Numbered from the stretch's first letter, positions 46,959 to 57,315 are shown. The stretch: DNA of 64,000 bases from Bacteroidaceae bacterium (GCA_017534815.1 JAFXVS010000017.1:45845-109844), one strand, 5' to 3'. Notes: a model not told the origin generated them from the letters alone. Translations and numbers: made by a program.

Positions 46959-47374
46959 TGGGAAAGGCGCTGGAAACATTGGCGCACAACGGGATGAGGG
47001 ATGATGTCGTAGAATTTCTTGATGTCGCAGTCAGCTGCATAGAGGGTGTCGAGCAGGTGGGCTTTGCGATAGTCCAAGATGATCTTTGCGCCATCGTTGA
47101 AGTCGGGAACATGGGCTGGCTGGTCTTGGGAACATCGCACCTTGCGGTAGGAGAGGATGTTCTCGTGCAGGTATCTGTCAAAGTATTGGGTGAGATAGCG
47201 ACTGGTCGCTGCCTGAATGATCTTGTCGTCCAGTTGTGCATAGACGGACAGGGGTCGGCAGGTCACTTCGAGGGTGCCATCGGCTTGCTTCTCCTGTTTC
47301 TTGTCTGTGGAAAATTCGAGTAAGGTGGGTATCATAGATGTATTAGCTGATAAATAAATAATGAAAGAAGGCAC
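46959..47374 (-). pseudogene. Reverse-transcriptase fragment (fingers/palm up to motif A)
   Basis: Minus-strand reading shows CRPLSVYAQLDDKIIQAAT (RT motif 1-2 type block), SRYLTQYFDRYLHENILSYRK and AADCDIKKFYDIIPHPVV, the motif A with the first catalytic Asp. Homology ends at FQRL, where the frame runs into the antisense of the Kef gene; the YxDD motif, thumb and any maturase domain are missing, and the N-terminal part is missing too. So this is an internal remnant of a group II-intron, DGR or stand-alone bacterial RT; family cannot be decided. The possible GTG start at 47374 is preceded, in the same frame, by the short ORF 47399-47545. Confidence 0.75.
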
Positions 47375-47398
47375 TCTGGAGGATTGCGGATTTGATGT

Positions 47399-47545
47399 TT
47401 ACATGCATGCCCCAAGGGGCGGATAGTGATAAATGTCGCTATAGGCTCTAACCCGAAGGTCAATCACCCGCCTATGCCTGATGCTCTTTTTTTCATCATA
47501 TAACCTCTGTCCACGCTGTGTGAACAAACGTCGACCGCGATGCAT
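47399..47545 (-). CDS. Short Arg-rich ORF in frame with the RT fragment
   Basis: 48 residues beginning MHRGRRLFTQRGQRLYDEKK and ending YHYPPLGACM. It has a -7 promoter element (TTACCTTTGC at 47573-47581) just upstream, and is followed by TAA in the same reading frame as the RT fragment. Could be a leader ORF, a remnant of the element that carried the RT, or chance. Too short for a family assignment. Confidence 0.4.
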   Translation of the reverse strand: MHRGRRLFTQRGQRLYDEKKSIRHRRVIDLRVRAYSDIYHYPPLGACM

Positions 47546-47572
47546 CTCCAGAGCGCCTTTTCCTTCTTTTTT

Positions 47573-47581
47573 GCAAAGGTA
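47573..47581 (-). promoter_or_regulatory. -7 promoter element reading into the RT fragment
   Basis: TACCTTTGC on the minus strand, 28 bp upstream of the 48-residue ORF. Confidence 0.6.
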
Positions 47582-47688
47582 AGCCTTTTATTTGAATTCC
47601 ACAATGGGATATCCCTAAATGAGGGGGTTGAGGGGAGTAGAGGTTAGGGAAATGGTTAGGTTAGCCGTAGGAAGCGGGAGGCTTTCCC

Positions 47689-47984
47689 GGTCGGAGCGGG
47701 AAGCCCTGCCGGTCGGAGCGGGAGGCCTTCGCGGTCGGAGCAGGAAAAGTCATTCTCCAATAAGGCACGGTTATTTCTCAGCAGAGGCAGGTTATTTGGC
47801 AATAAGCGTACCTTATTCAAGCACAAACGATACGGCGTTTCGTGGACAGCGGTACGGCGTATCAAGGGTAACGAAACGCCGTTTCGTTCAGAAATTCTCA
47901 TGAGAATTTTCAGGTTTGCCGACGGCAAAGCATCAAAGAGCCGACGGCAAAAGGTAGGAGAGCCGGCGGCAATCTTTGGGAGAG
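47689..47984. repeat. Triads of different motifs at 21-22-bp spacing
   Basis: GGTCGGAGC at 47689, 47711, 47733; GGTTATTT/CCTTATT at 47769, 47790, 47811; ACGGCG/ACGCCG at 47832, 47854, 47876; GCCGACGGC at 47918, 47940, 47962. Each set has three members, spaced 21 or 22 bp, and several cores are palindromic. Confidence 0.85.
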
Positions 47985-48083
47985 GGGTTGAGGGTCGCCA
48001 GTGGGCTCAAAATCGTCAGAATATCGAATCAGAAAATCTTGGTAAGAGAAATGATTTGAGTTTTTTCGCAAAAAGACCTAACA

Positions 48084-48320
48084 CCTACCTTTACATTGGT
48101 TAATCCCTTATCAATGAGCACCTTGCAAGAGGTAGGTGTTGTTCCAATACCTACCTAACACCTACCTAACACCTACCTGTCATGAACTTTTTCATCTTGT
48201 GCTCGACTTTGGGGACATATTGCAAAATAAGGTACCTGTTAGGTAGGTGTTTCAGCAACACCTACCTCATCGCCAGCCCTTTGTACATCGGGGCTGGAGG
48301 CATGCACAGGTAGGTGGGTA
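48084..48320. repeat. ACCTACCT / AGGTAGGT cluster with 11-bp unit
   Basis: ACCTACCT at 48149, 48160 and 48171 (11-bp unit AACACCTACCT), GGTAGGTGTT at 48131, a perfect 11-bp inverted repeat AGGTAGGTGTT/AACACCTACCT at 48241-48267 with a 5-nt loop, and single copies at 48082 and about 48309. Confidence 0.85.
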
Positions 48321-48422
48321 TATGTTTTTCGAAAAAACTTATTTTCTTGAAAGATTTGATGATTTTGAACCAGATTTTTTGGGGGATTTTGAGCGGAAGC
48401 GACCCATGCCTCAAAAACCTTC

Positions 48423-48489
48423 ACTCGAGTCAAATCATCGATTGACTCGAGTCAAATGACAAAATGACTCGAGTGAAGAAAAATCTTGG
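48423..48489. repeat. Three ACTCGAGT palindromes, 22-bp spacing
   Basis: Palindromes at 48423, 48445 and 48467; unit ACTCGAGTCAAAT plus 9 variable bases. They lie 76-128 bp upstream of the promoter of the AAA+ gene and could be operator sites. Confidence 0.88.
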
Positions 48490-48550
48490 CTTGACATATA
48501 AGTGAAAATGCTATAGGTATAAATTGTGGGCGGGTTTGGAGAAAAGGGGG

Positions 48551-48559
48551 TATCTTTGT
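48551..48559 (+). promoter_or_regulatory. -7 promoter element for the AAA+-like gene
   Basis: TATCTTTGT followed, 26 bp later, by ATG 48585 with a good AAGGAGG ribosome-binding site at 48576-48582, unusual for this genome, which fixes the start. Confidence 0.7.
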
Positions 48560-48584
48560 GGCGGATTTCAAAAAAAGGAGGAAT

Positions 48585-49634
48585 ATGATACAGAAATTTA
48601 GACTTGCGGAACCGAAGATGAAGGATGATGGCATGAAGCAGCGGGCGAAGGAACTGGTGAAGGAGAACAAGGAGTTGACATTGCTGAAGGCTATCAACTG
48701 CATCTTGGAACTGGCGGAGGACTCGGAACTGAGCAAGGTGTTCTGGGAGGCTTCGCACGTGTTTACGGACTATGTGGCTGAACGGATGAAGATTTCACCT
48801 GTGCAGAGTGTGCTGATGTCGCTGTTCATCGAATCGGGGAGCACTGGACACTCGGCTTCGATTGCGAACATCGCCAGATATACGTCTTGCAGGAATGTGA
48901 AAATCATGCAGTATCAGCAGGAGGTGGATGACTTGGTGAAACGGGGATTCGTGCGTCTGTCGCAGAAGAATTACCATCAGGAGAAGATCTATGTCATCCC
49001 GTCGGCGCTGCTGGATGCGCTGAACAGGAATGAGGCGCATGAGAAGAGGGTGGCTGTGTGCAGCAACGTGATTGAGCTGTTCCAGAATTTCTTTGAACTG
49101 ACGCATCTGCGCTATGAGGAGGAGCTGTCCACAGAACTGCTGATGGAGGAGGTGGAGGATCTGATTGAACAGAACAAGGGGCTTCCGTTTGTGAGGGCGC
49201 TCTTGGACATGCACATCGATCTGGACGACGAGATGATCATCATGCATCTGTGCCGTCACCTCGTGCTGGACAATGAGGACAGCATAGACATTGACCGGAT
49301 TTCGTATCTCTTTGATGACAAACGGGAACGGTATAACTTCCGCCGTCTGATGTTTGAAAGGAGGTTCCTCTACAAGGTGAAGTTTGAGAAGCCGGACTGT
49401 GAGCAGAGGGCGCACATCTGGCACTCGATGATGCCTCACTTGGACAGGGGCATCACCACAGCATTGGCGTCGCATTATGATTTCAGTGGCGGCCAGATTG
49501 AGAACATCGCCAGGAAGTATCATGTGGACTGCATCCTCTATGGGAAAAAGGCCATCGGACAGGAGACGCTGGAGAAATATTGTCAGGAGGAGTGCCTCGC
49601 TCAACAGACGACAAGGATCGGGTTTGTGAAATGA
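48585..49634 (+). CDS. AAA+ family protein lacking its ATPase core
   Basis: 349 residues. The N-terminal about 250 residues match the winged-helix/helical front part of a Bacteroidetes AAA+ protein family (about 650-700 residues). After YLFDDKRERYNFRRLM the sequence passes directly into FERRFLYKVKFEKP and DFSGGQIENIARK, which in that family is the C-terminal sensor-2/lid after the ATPase core. Walker A, Walker B and sensor 1 (roughly 250-300 residues) are absent, without a frameshift. Junction near nucleotide 49350. Protein cannot hydrolyse ATP; may be a degraded or dominant-negative version. Family comparison is from memory. Confidence 0.7.
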   Translation: MIQKFRLAEPKMKDDGMKQRAKELVKENKELTLLKAINCILELAEDSELSKVFWEASHVFTDYVAERMKISPVQSVLMSLFIESGSTGHSASIANIARYTSCRNVKIMQYQQEVDDLVKRGFVRLSQKNYHQEKIYVIPSALLDALNRNEAHEKRVAVCSNVIELFQNFFELTHLRYEEELSTELLMEEVEDLIEQNKGLPFVRALLDMHIDLDDEMIIMHLCRHLVLDNEDSIDIDRISYLFDDKRERYNFRRLMFERRFLYKVKFEKPDCEQRAHIWHSMMPHLDRGITTALASHYDFSGGQIENIARKYHVDCILYGKKAIGQETLEKYCQEECLAQQTTRIGFVK

Positions 49635-49739
49635 TGAGGAGGGTGTCGAAAACCACTTTTGTGGCAGCATCAGAAGGAAAGTTTGGGGTTTTCACAGCAT
49701 TTTTTTGATTTTTCTTTTGTACGGTCGAGTTCTTTTCCG

Positions 49740-49748
49740 TACCTTTGC
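49740..49748 (+). promoter_or_regulatory. -7 promoter element of tmRNA
   Basis: TACCTTTGC, 15 bp upstream of the mature 5' end. Confidence 0.75.
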
Positions 49749-49762
49749 AGCGCGAAACCATC

Positions 49763-50162
49763 GGGGATGACTGGATTTGACAGCAAGCCGAGGTGGTACG
49801 TAAGCATGCAGAGAGTCGATGCCCCTCTCTTAAATATCAGACATCAAAGAATTAATTGGCGAAACTCGTTACGCTCTCGCTGCCTAATCGAAGCATAGTA
49901 GATATGGCCTAATTCCCTCGCCAGGCGGGGGAACGAGACATCGCCCGGAAAGCCACCCGTCCTGAGGCGTTCCGATCAGCGGTGCCAGAAAATCAGGAAT
50001 AGTTGACAGCAGCCTCGTGCTATCAATGAAATCTTAGAGGATAAGGATGCAGTTGGTGGTCTTGGTCTTGCTGCATCACGAAAACCAAAGGCAAGAATAA
50101 GCATGTAGAAGGCGTATGGCTTCCTTGTTTGGACGAGGGTTCAATCCCCTCCATCTCCACTA
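49763..50162 (+). ncRNA. ssrA: tmRNA (ssrA)
   Basis: 5' GGGGATG (49763-49769) pairs with 3' CATCTCC (50152-50158) as the acceptor arm; the T arm GGACGAGGGTTCAATCCCC is intact. The tag reads GETRYALAA-stop at 49858-49887. Pseudoknot-like GC-rich blocks follow. CCA appears not to be encoded; the 3' end is set at 50162 to include the ACTA run, though the discriminator A is 50159. Confidence 0.93.
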
Positions 50163-50167
50163 CGTTA

Positions 50168-50201
50168 CAATGAAGGGTCTTGAACCTTTCATTGTTTTTT
50201 T
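50168..50201 (+). terminator. First tmRNA terminator
   Basis: CAATGAAGGGT pairs with ACCTTTCATTG (one G-U), followed by TTTTTTT. Confidence 0.85.
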
Positions 50202-50225
50202 GGCCCCTCCATCTCCACTACGTTA

Positions 50226-50259
50226 CAATGAAGGGTCTTGAACCTTTCATTGTTTTTTT
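50226..50259 (+). terminator. Second tmRNA terminator (duplicate)
   Basis: Exact copy of the first terminator, 58 bp downstream. Confidence 0.85.
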
Positions 50260-50281
50260 GGCCCCTCCATCTCCACTACTT

Positions 50282-51538
50282 TTATTTCTGCATCTCCTTC
50301 CAAGCGTTCATCAGGGCTTCACGTTCAGCATCATCGGCGGCGCCATACTGCTCGATGAGTTTCTTGGCACGTTTGTAGCTCTTGATCTTCTTGCGGTTGA
50401 TGAACTTGGAGATGGCGCCCTTCAGGTTCACGTCGTGACCCCATGCCTGCTCCACCACCCTCTGGGGAATGTACTCGCTCCTGCCAAAGATTCGATAGAA
50501 TTGCTCAAGGCTGTTGCCAAGCACCTGCACCTCCTGCAAGCGGATGCTGCCGTCATCCACAGGAGCGGGCACCTCAACATGACGGCGAGCCAACGCCATA
50601 TCCATGAAGAGGGAAGGTCTGTCCTGATGGGTGATGCTCATGTCCTTCGCCACGAATGCTGAATCCATGCGCGCCACATCGTCGGCAGTCGGACCTGCAT
50701 AGAGATACTGGTCATAGTTGAGCACCTGCGTATGTTCATAGCTCTGGATGAAAGCTGGGAAAAACTTCGAGGCCAAGTACGTGCTGTCCTCTGGCTGCAT
50801 CTCGCCCACAAAACCATAGTTCGCTACATCCTGAATCGCTGCCATCTCCCTGTCCTGCTCAGGCAGACTCTGCCAACCCGCTTCATGGTGGCTGGCATAG
50901 GCAAGGAGTTCGGACGTCCTCATTGGCGCATACTCAAAAATCCATAAAGCAAACTGCATCTGCACATTGCATCGCGCCAAATTCCGTTCCTCTGCTGAGA
51001 AACCATAGCGGTCGGCCACCTCATTCACCCTGTCTATCGCCACTTGCATCCGCTCCTTCATCTGCGCCACAAACTCAGGGAACTGGTAGCGTTCCTTGTC
51101 TGCCGCAAAGTCCTCCTGCGAGTAGAACTGCTGATTGCTGATGTCGTGCAGAAGCAGATTCTCATACTTCGCCGCACTCCCATCCGTCCGTTCATAGCCC
51201 TCCACCTTTCCGTTCTTCCCCACTTGGATGACGAGCGTGTCGCCTGGCTCCACATAGAAAGGGATGCGTCGTCCACCTGGGTCAATCTCACCATACAGCG
51301 GATGGTAGAGCTCGAAGTCCAGCACCGCCACCCCTTGTCCCATCACCTCCGACCGAACCTTCTTCTCTCCCTTCGTGTAGAGGTCAGTCAGCCAGAAGTA
51401 CATCAGGCGACCCACGCCCCACTGGTGCCTCACCTCGATGCGCACAGGCTTCGATGGTGGCGGCGCAGCAGCATGGGCAGTCATCCCCCACATCGAGCAG
51501 GCGAGCACACAAACCCAGTATGTACGTAGCGTCTTCAT
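50282..51538 (-). CDS. Secreted protein of unknown function
   Basis: 418 residues with signal peptide MKTLRTYWVCVLACSMWGMTAHAAA. An early beta-rich part with FYVEPGDTLVIQVG resembles the N-terminal region of exported thiol-disulfide proteins of Bacteroidetes, but no thioredoxin CxxC is present; the rest is helical and charged. Start at 51538 chosen because an upstream in-frame Met (51565) precedes the signal peptide. Its stop abuts the third tmRNA-tip repeat. Confidence 0.68.
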   Translation of the reverse strand: MKTLRTYWVCVLACSMWGMTAHAAAPPPSKPVRIEVRHQWGVGRLMYFWLTDLYTKGEKKVRSEVMGQGVAVLDFELYHPLYGEIDPGGRRIPFYVEPGDTLVIQVGKNGKVEGYERTDGSAAKYENLLLHDISNQQFYSQEDFAADKERYQFPEFVAQMKERMQVAIDRVNEVADRYGFSAEERNLARCNVQMQFALWIFEYAPMRTSELLAYASHHEAGWQSLPEQDREMAAIQDVANYGFVGEMQPEDSTYLASKFFPAFIQSYEHTQVLNYDQYLYAGPTADDVARMDSAFVAKDMSITHQDRPSLFMDMALARRHVEVPAPVDDGSIRLQEVQVLGNSLEQFYRIFGRSEYIPQRVVEQAWGHDVNLKGAISKFINRKKIKSYKRAKKLIEQYGAADDAEREALMNAWKEMQK

Positions 51539-51691
51539 CCTATTGTCCTTGAAACGATGCCACAAAGTTACGCCATCTCCCCCACCCTCGCAACTATTTT
51601 ATTTTTCTTTCACAGACCCCCACCCGCTTTTAAGGTCTTTTAAGTGCGGATGCATGGGCTGATGGGGATGGACAGTCTGAAATTGGTGTAA

Positions 51692-51723
51692 AACAAAAAA
51701 GCCTCGTCAATGACGGGGCTTTT
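51692..51723 (-). terminator. Terminator of guaB
   Basis: On the minus strand AAGCCCCGTC ... GACGAGGCTT with an ATT loop, then TTTTTTG. Confidence 0.8.
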
Positions 51724-51753
51724 GATGATATGTCAGATGATGCGCATTCAGCA

Positions 51754-53247
<1,494 letters not shown>

Positions 53248-53278
53248 CTATATTATACTTTTTACCTTAATTATTCAC

Positions 53279-55867
53279 TTAGTTGGCGAGTTCGCTGATG
53301 AACTTGATGCGCACCAGTCGGACATCCTCCTCGTAGATGTCGCCATCGAGGTTGTCGAGCGCCGTGTCGAGGTCGTCAGTGTCGCTGCTGCGGAAGTAGT
53401 CATAGATCTCGTCCACCAAATCCTCGTCCATCTCGATGTCCTCGAAATAGTAGTCGATGTTGAGCTTGGTGCCGCTATAAACGATAGCCTCCATCTCATC
53501 GAGCAACTCGTCGAAGTCCAAGCCTGTACTCTTGGCGATGTCCTCAAGGCTGACCTTGCGGTCGATGGCCTGAATGATCTTCACCTTAACCTTCGACTTG
53601 TTGGCCACTGTCCTGACACGCATATCGGAGGGTCGAGTGATGTCGTTCTCCTCGCAATGATGCTGGATGAGTTTGCAGAACTCTGCACCATAACGCTTGG
53701 CCTTGCCTGCACCCACACCAGGGATGTTCTGAAGCTCCTCCTCCGTAACGGGATAGAGGGTGGCCATCGATTCGAGCGATGTATCCTGGAACACCACGTA
53801 TGGAGGCACATCGTACTTCTTGGCAATCTTCTTGCGCAGGTCGAGGAGCATGTTGTAGAGCGTCTCATCAGCCACGCCTGTACCACCTTGGTCAGAACTA
53901 TCGTCGAAGTCACCATCGAAGTCATTGTTCTCGACCACCATAAAAGGCACAGGCTTCTTGATGAATTTCTTACCTGCCTTGGTGACCTTGAGTGACCCAT
54001 AAGATTCCACCTCCTTGTCGATGTAGCCGTCAAGGCTGGCCTGGATGAAGATGGCTTCCCACATGGTGGTCTCCACATCAGCTCCTGCTCCAAACTGCTC
54101 CAGCCGATCGTGCTTGTGGCTCAGGATTTTCTCGTTCTCCTCGCCACGCAAGATGCTGACGATATATTCCTTGCGGAAGTTCTCCTTGACCGCCAAGATG
54201 GTCTGCAGCGCCAGCAGGAGGTTCTCCTTCTGGTCTGTCTTGGTCTTAGGATGCAGACAGTTGTCGCAGTTTCCGCAGTTTTCCTTGTCATATTCCTCGC
54301 CAAAGTAGTGGAGCAGCATCTTGCGACGACACACTGAAGACTCGCAATAGGCCGCCGTCTCGCTCAAGAGATGCGTGCCGATGTCCTTCTCAGCTGGTGT
54401 CTTGTCCTTCATGAACTTCTCCAGTTTCTCCAAGTCCTTATGGCAGTAGTAGGTGATGCACTTGCCCTCTCCCCCATCGCGTCCTGCACGACCCGTCTCC
54501 TGATAGTAACCTTCAAGGCTCTTGGGAATGTCGTAGTGGATGACATAGCGCACATCAGGCTTGTCGATGCCCATACCAAAGGCTATAGTGGCCACGATGA
54601 CATCCACACGTTCCATGATGAAGTCATCCTGGGTCTCAGTGCGGTCTTTGTTGTCCATACCAGCATGGTAGTAGGCAGCCTTGATGTTGTTGGCACGCAG
54701 CACCTCTGCCAGATCCTCCACCTTCTTGCGGCTCAAGCAATAGATGATGCCGCTCTTGTTGGGATGCTGCTTGATGAACTTGATGATGTCCTTCTCCACG
54801 TCTGCCGTCTTCTGACGCACCTCATAGTAGAGGTTCTGACGGTTGAAGGAGGACTTAAAGTCTTTGGCTTCGAGGATGCCGAGGCTCTTCTTGATATCGT
54901 TGCGCACCTTGTCTGTCGCTGTAGCCGTCAAGGCAATGACTGGTGCATCGTAAATCTTGGCTGCTGCCTCACGGATGGCTTCATCAGAAGGCAACTCAGG
55001 CAATGCCTGTACGGATGGCTCATCAGCCATACGTTCTCTCAAGGCCTTTGAATCACGGCGGATGGCTGGCATGATTTCCAAGAGCGCATCCACAAACTTC
55101 GCATCGAGACGAGGACACTTATCAGATTTCTCCTTGATCTTTTCCTTCATCTCCGCCATGAAAGCGATGACCTCAGCCAATCCCTTCACGCTGGCCTCCA
55201 AGGCCTCCAACTCCCCTTCCACCACACGGTCAGGGAACTGCTTGAATTCCTTGCTCTTTTCCTCAAACTTGACTTTCCTTGCCCTGTAGGCATCGGTGAG
55301 TCCTTTGATAGCCGACCACTTGTCCTTAGGCAGGAAGAGTTCCACGATGGGTGCCATCGCAATCCAGTTGATGACAGGACGAATACGACGGTATTCAGGA
55401 CGGAAATCGTGTCCCCACTCAGAGATACAGTGAGCCTCGTCGATGGCATAGAAAGAGATGTTGACCTGTCTGAGGAACTCGACGTTCTCTTCCTTGGTCA
55501 ACGACTCAGGCGCCACGTAGAGCATCTTGGTCTTGCCCGACATGACATCAGCCTTCACCTGGTCGATGTTGGCCTTGCTCAACGAAGAATTGATGAAATG
55601 CGCCACGCTGTCCTCCTCGCTGATGTGCTTGATGGCATCCACCTGATTCTTCATCAAGGCAATCAACGGCGAAATCACAATGGCAGTTCCCTCCATCAAC
55701 AATGCCGGCAACTGGTAGCACATAGACTTACCGCCACCGGTTGGCATCAGCACAAAGGTGTCTTTACGGCTAAGAAGGTTCTTGATGATGGCCTCTTGGT
55801 CGCCCTTGAACGTGTCAAAGCCAAAGTAATATTTCAGCGCCTGCTGGAGTGTCGCGAATTTCTTCAT
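53279..55867 (-). CDS. recQ: ATP-dependent DNA helicase RecQ with about 135-residue insertion
   Basis: 862 residues, longer than typical Bacteroidetes RecQ (about 600-730). Walker A PTGGGKS at 42-48, DEAH at 143-146, then, between RIRPVIN and the ALTATAT motif (313-318), a charged helical insert (about 171-307) that is usually only a few residues. RecQ zinc domain (CESSVCRR...CGNCDNC), RQC and an HRDC domain ([29 protein letters not shown]) follow, and an acidic tail. -7 element at 55930. Confidence 0.92.
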   Translation of the reverse strand: MKKFATLQQALKYYFGFDTFKGDQEAIIKNLLSRKDTFVLMPTGGGKSMCYQLPALLMEGTAIVISPLIALMKNQVDAIKHISEEDSVAHFINSSLSKANIDQVKADVMSGKTKMLYVAPESLTKEENVEFLRQVNISFYAIDEAHCISEWGHDFRPEYRRIRPVINWIAMAPIVELFLPKDKWSAIKGLTDAYRARKVKFEEKSKEFKQFPDRVVEGELEALEASVKGLAEVIAFMAEMKEKIKEKSDKCPRLDAKFVDALLEIMPAIRRDSKALRERMADEPSVQALPELPSDEAIREAAAKIYDAPVIALTATATDKVRNDIKKSLGILEAKDFKSSFNRQNLYYEVRQKTADVEKDIIKFIKQHPNKSGIIYCLSRKKVEDLAEVLRANNIKAAYYHAGMDNKDRTETQDDFIMERVDVIVATIAFGMGIDKPDVRYVIHYDIPKSLEGYYQETGRAGRDGGEGKCITYYCHKDLEKLEKFMKDKTPAEKDIGTHLLSETAAYCESSVCRRKMLLHYFGEEYDKENCGNCDNCLHPKTKTDQKENLLLALQTILAVKENFRKEYIVSILRGEENEKILSHKHDRLEQFGAGADVETTMWEAIFIQASLDGYIDKEVESYGSLKVTKAGKKFIKKPVPFMVVENNDFDGDFDDSSDQGGTGVADETLYNMLLDLRKKIAKKYDVPPYVVFQDTSLESMATLYPVTEEELQNIPGVGAGKAKRYGAEFCKLIQHHCEENDITRPSDMRVRTVANKSKVKVKIIQAIDRKVSLEDIAKSTGLDFDELLDEMEAIVYSGTKLNIDYYFEDIEMDEDLVDEIYDYFRSSDTDDLDTALDNLDGDIYEEDVRLVRIKFISELAN

Positions 55868-55929
55868 TAGATGTTAGAAAATTAGATGTTAGAGAGCATT
55901 TTTTATTGCGGGACAGTTCGCATTCTACC

Positions 55930-55938
55930 ACAAAGGTA
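55930..55938 (-). promoter_or_regulatory. -7 promoter element for recQ
   Basis: TACCTTTGT on the minus strand, about 63 bp upstream; preceded by a TAGATGTTAGA short direct repeat at 55868-55896. Confidence 0.6.
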
Positions 55939-56004
55939 GGATTCTGTTTTGTATTCTCAAAGAAAAACACAAAAAAGTGTTGTTTTTTTAAGAAAAAATC
56001 ACGT

Positions 56005-57237
56005 TTATTTGTCTTCTGTGCTTTCTTTTAGCACCGCCATGTTAGCATTTTCCACTTGCTGGCGTGCAAAATCGAGCGTGACCACATATTCCTTTGTGTC
56101 GGTTGACGGCACCTCAAACATGGGCTTCATCATGATGACCTCGATGAGGGAGCGCAAACCACGTGCGCCCAACTTGAACTCGATGGCCTTGTCCACCACA
56201 TAGTCGAGCACGCCATCCTCGAAAGTCAGCTTCACCCCATCAATCTCAAACATCTTCTTGTACTGCTTGATGATGGAGTTCTTCGGCTCTGTCAAGATGG
56301 AGCGTAAAGCCTTGCGGTCAAGAGGTTCGAGGTGGGTCAAGATAGGCAGACGACCGATGATTTCTGGAATCAGTCCAAAAGATTTCAAGTCCATCGGGGC
56401 GATGTACTGCATCATGTTCGACTTGTCAAGCTTAGCCACATTACGGGCAGCATCGAAGCCAACCACATGGGTGTTCAGACGTTGGGCAATGCGCTTCTCG
56501 ATACCGTCGAAGGCACCTCCACAGATAAAGAGGATGTTCCTCGTATCGACCTGAACGAATTGCTGTTCTGGGTGCTTTCTGCCACCCTGAGGCGGCACAT
56601 TCACGATGCTACCCTCCAGCAGCTTCAGCAAGCCCTGCTGCACACCCTCACCACTCACATCACGCGTGATGCTGGGGTTATCGCCCTTGCGGGCAATCTT
56701 GTCTATCTCGTCAATAAACACAATTCCCTTCTCTGCCTGCTTCACGTCACCATCGGCAGCCTGCAACAGACGTGCCAGAAGGCTTTCCACATCCTCGCCC
56801 ACATAACCAGCTTCAGTCAGCACCGTTGCATCGACAATGGCAAAAGGCACCAAAAGCATCTTCGCGATGGTCTTTGCCAGCAGCGTCTTACCTGTACCTG
56901 TGCTGCCCACCATGATGATGTTCGACTTCTCCAGTTCCACATCGTCCGTCTCATCCTGATGGTTCAGACGCTTATAGTGGTTATAGACAGCCACAGAAAG
57001 TGCCACCTTGGCAGCATCCTGACCAATCACATACTTGTCCAGGTACGCCTTGATTTCCTGAGGTTTCGGCAAGTTCGTCAGCTTTTTGTTCTGACTTTTC
57101 TTTGCTCGAGTCTCCTTCACGATTCTGCTCGCCTGCTCCACACATTCCTCACAGATATAGCCATCAAGGCTATAAATCAGAAGACCGGTATCCTTCTCCG
57201 ACCTACCACAAAACGAGCACTTATTCAATTTTGCCAC
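56005..57237 (-). CDS. clpX: ClpX ATPase of ClpXP
   Basis: 410 residues. N-terminal zinc-binding Cys7, Cys10, Cys29, Cys32; Walker [12 protein letters not shown]; Walker [10 protein letters not shown]; sensor regions follow. Unfolds substrates, including SsrA-tagged ones, for ClpP. Separated from clpP by an array of heptamer repeats. Confidence 0.96.
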   Translation of the reverse strand: MAKLNKCSFCGRSEKDTGLLIYSLDGYICEECVEQASRIVKETRAKKSQNKKLTNLPKPQEIKAYLDKYVIGQDAAKVALSVAVYNHYKRLNHQDETDDVELEKSNIIMVGSTGTGKTLLAKTIAKMLLVPFAIVDATVLTEAGYVGEDVESLLARLLQAADGDVKQAEKGIVFIDEIDKIARKGDNPSITRDVSGEGVQQGLLKLLEGSIVNVPPQGGRKHPEQQFVQVDTRNILFICGGAFDGIEKRIAQRLNTHVVGFDAARNVAKLDKSNMMQYIAPMDLKSFGLIPEIIGRLPILTHLEPLDRKALRSILTEPKNSIIKQYKKMFEIDGVKLTFEDGVLDYVVDKAIEFKLGARGLRSLIEVIMMKPMFEVPSTDTKEYVVTLDFARQQVENANMAVLKESTEDK

Positions 57238-57266
57238 TTTGAATTCCTTATTATTATATAATGTGT

Positions 57267-57315
57267 ACTCTACACTCTATACTCTATACTCTAAACTCTA
57301 AACCCTAAACTCTAT
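57267..57315. repeat. Seven tandem heptamers between clpP and clpX
   Basis: ACTCTAC, ACTCTAT x2, ACTCTAA x2, ACCCTAA, ACTCTAT, contiguous at 57267-57315. The last heptamer overlaps the stop codon of clpP. Confidence 0.93.

Larger units (their letters stand above)
47546..48584. other. Gene-poor repeat-rich tract
   Basis: About 1 kb without a credible gene. It contains 21-22-bp-spaced motif triads (47689-47984), ACCTACCT clusters with an 11-bp inverted repeat (48131-48267), a terminator-like GCCC/GGGC hairpin (48274-48298) and three ACTCGAGT palindromes at 22-bp spacing (48423-48474). The promoter of the AAA+ gene is at its right end. Confidence 0.8.
50153..50285 (+). repeat. 58-bp tandem duplication of tmRNA 3' end plus terminator
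   Basis: The block CATCTCCACTACG...terminator...GGCCCCTCC repeats exactly at 50153-50210 and 50211-50268, followed by a third copy of the tmRNA 3' tip (CCCCTCCATCTCCACTA) at 50263-50279. Confidence 0.92.

Noticed and set aside
47656-47928. Minus-strand 90-codon ORF in the repeat tract
   Set aside because: Its protein is only the translation of 21-22-bp repeats.
47689-48489. Replication origin / plasmid iterons
   Set aside because: No DnaA-box cluster or replication gene nearby; spacing alone is not enough.
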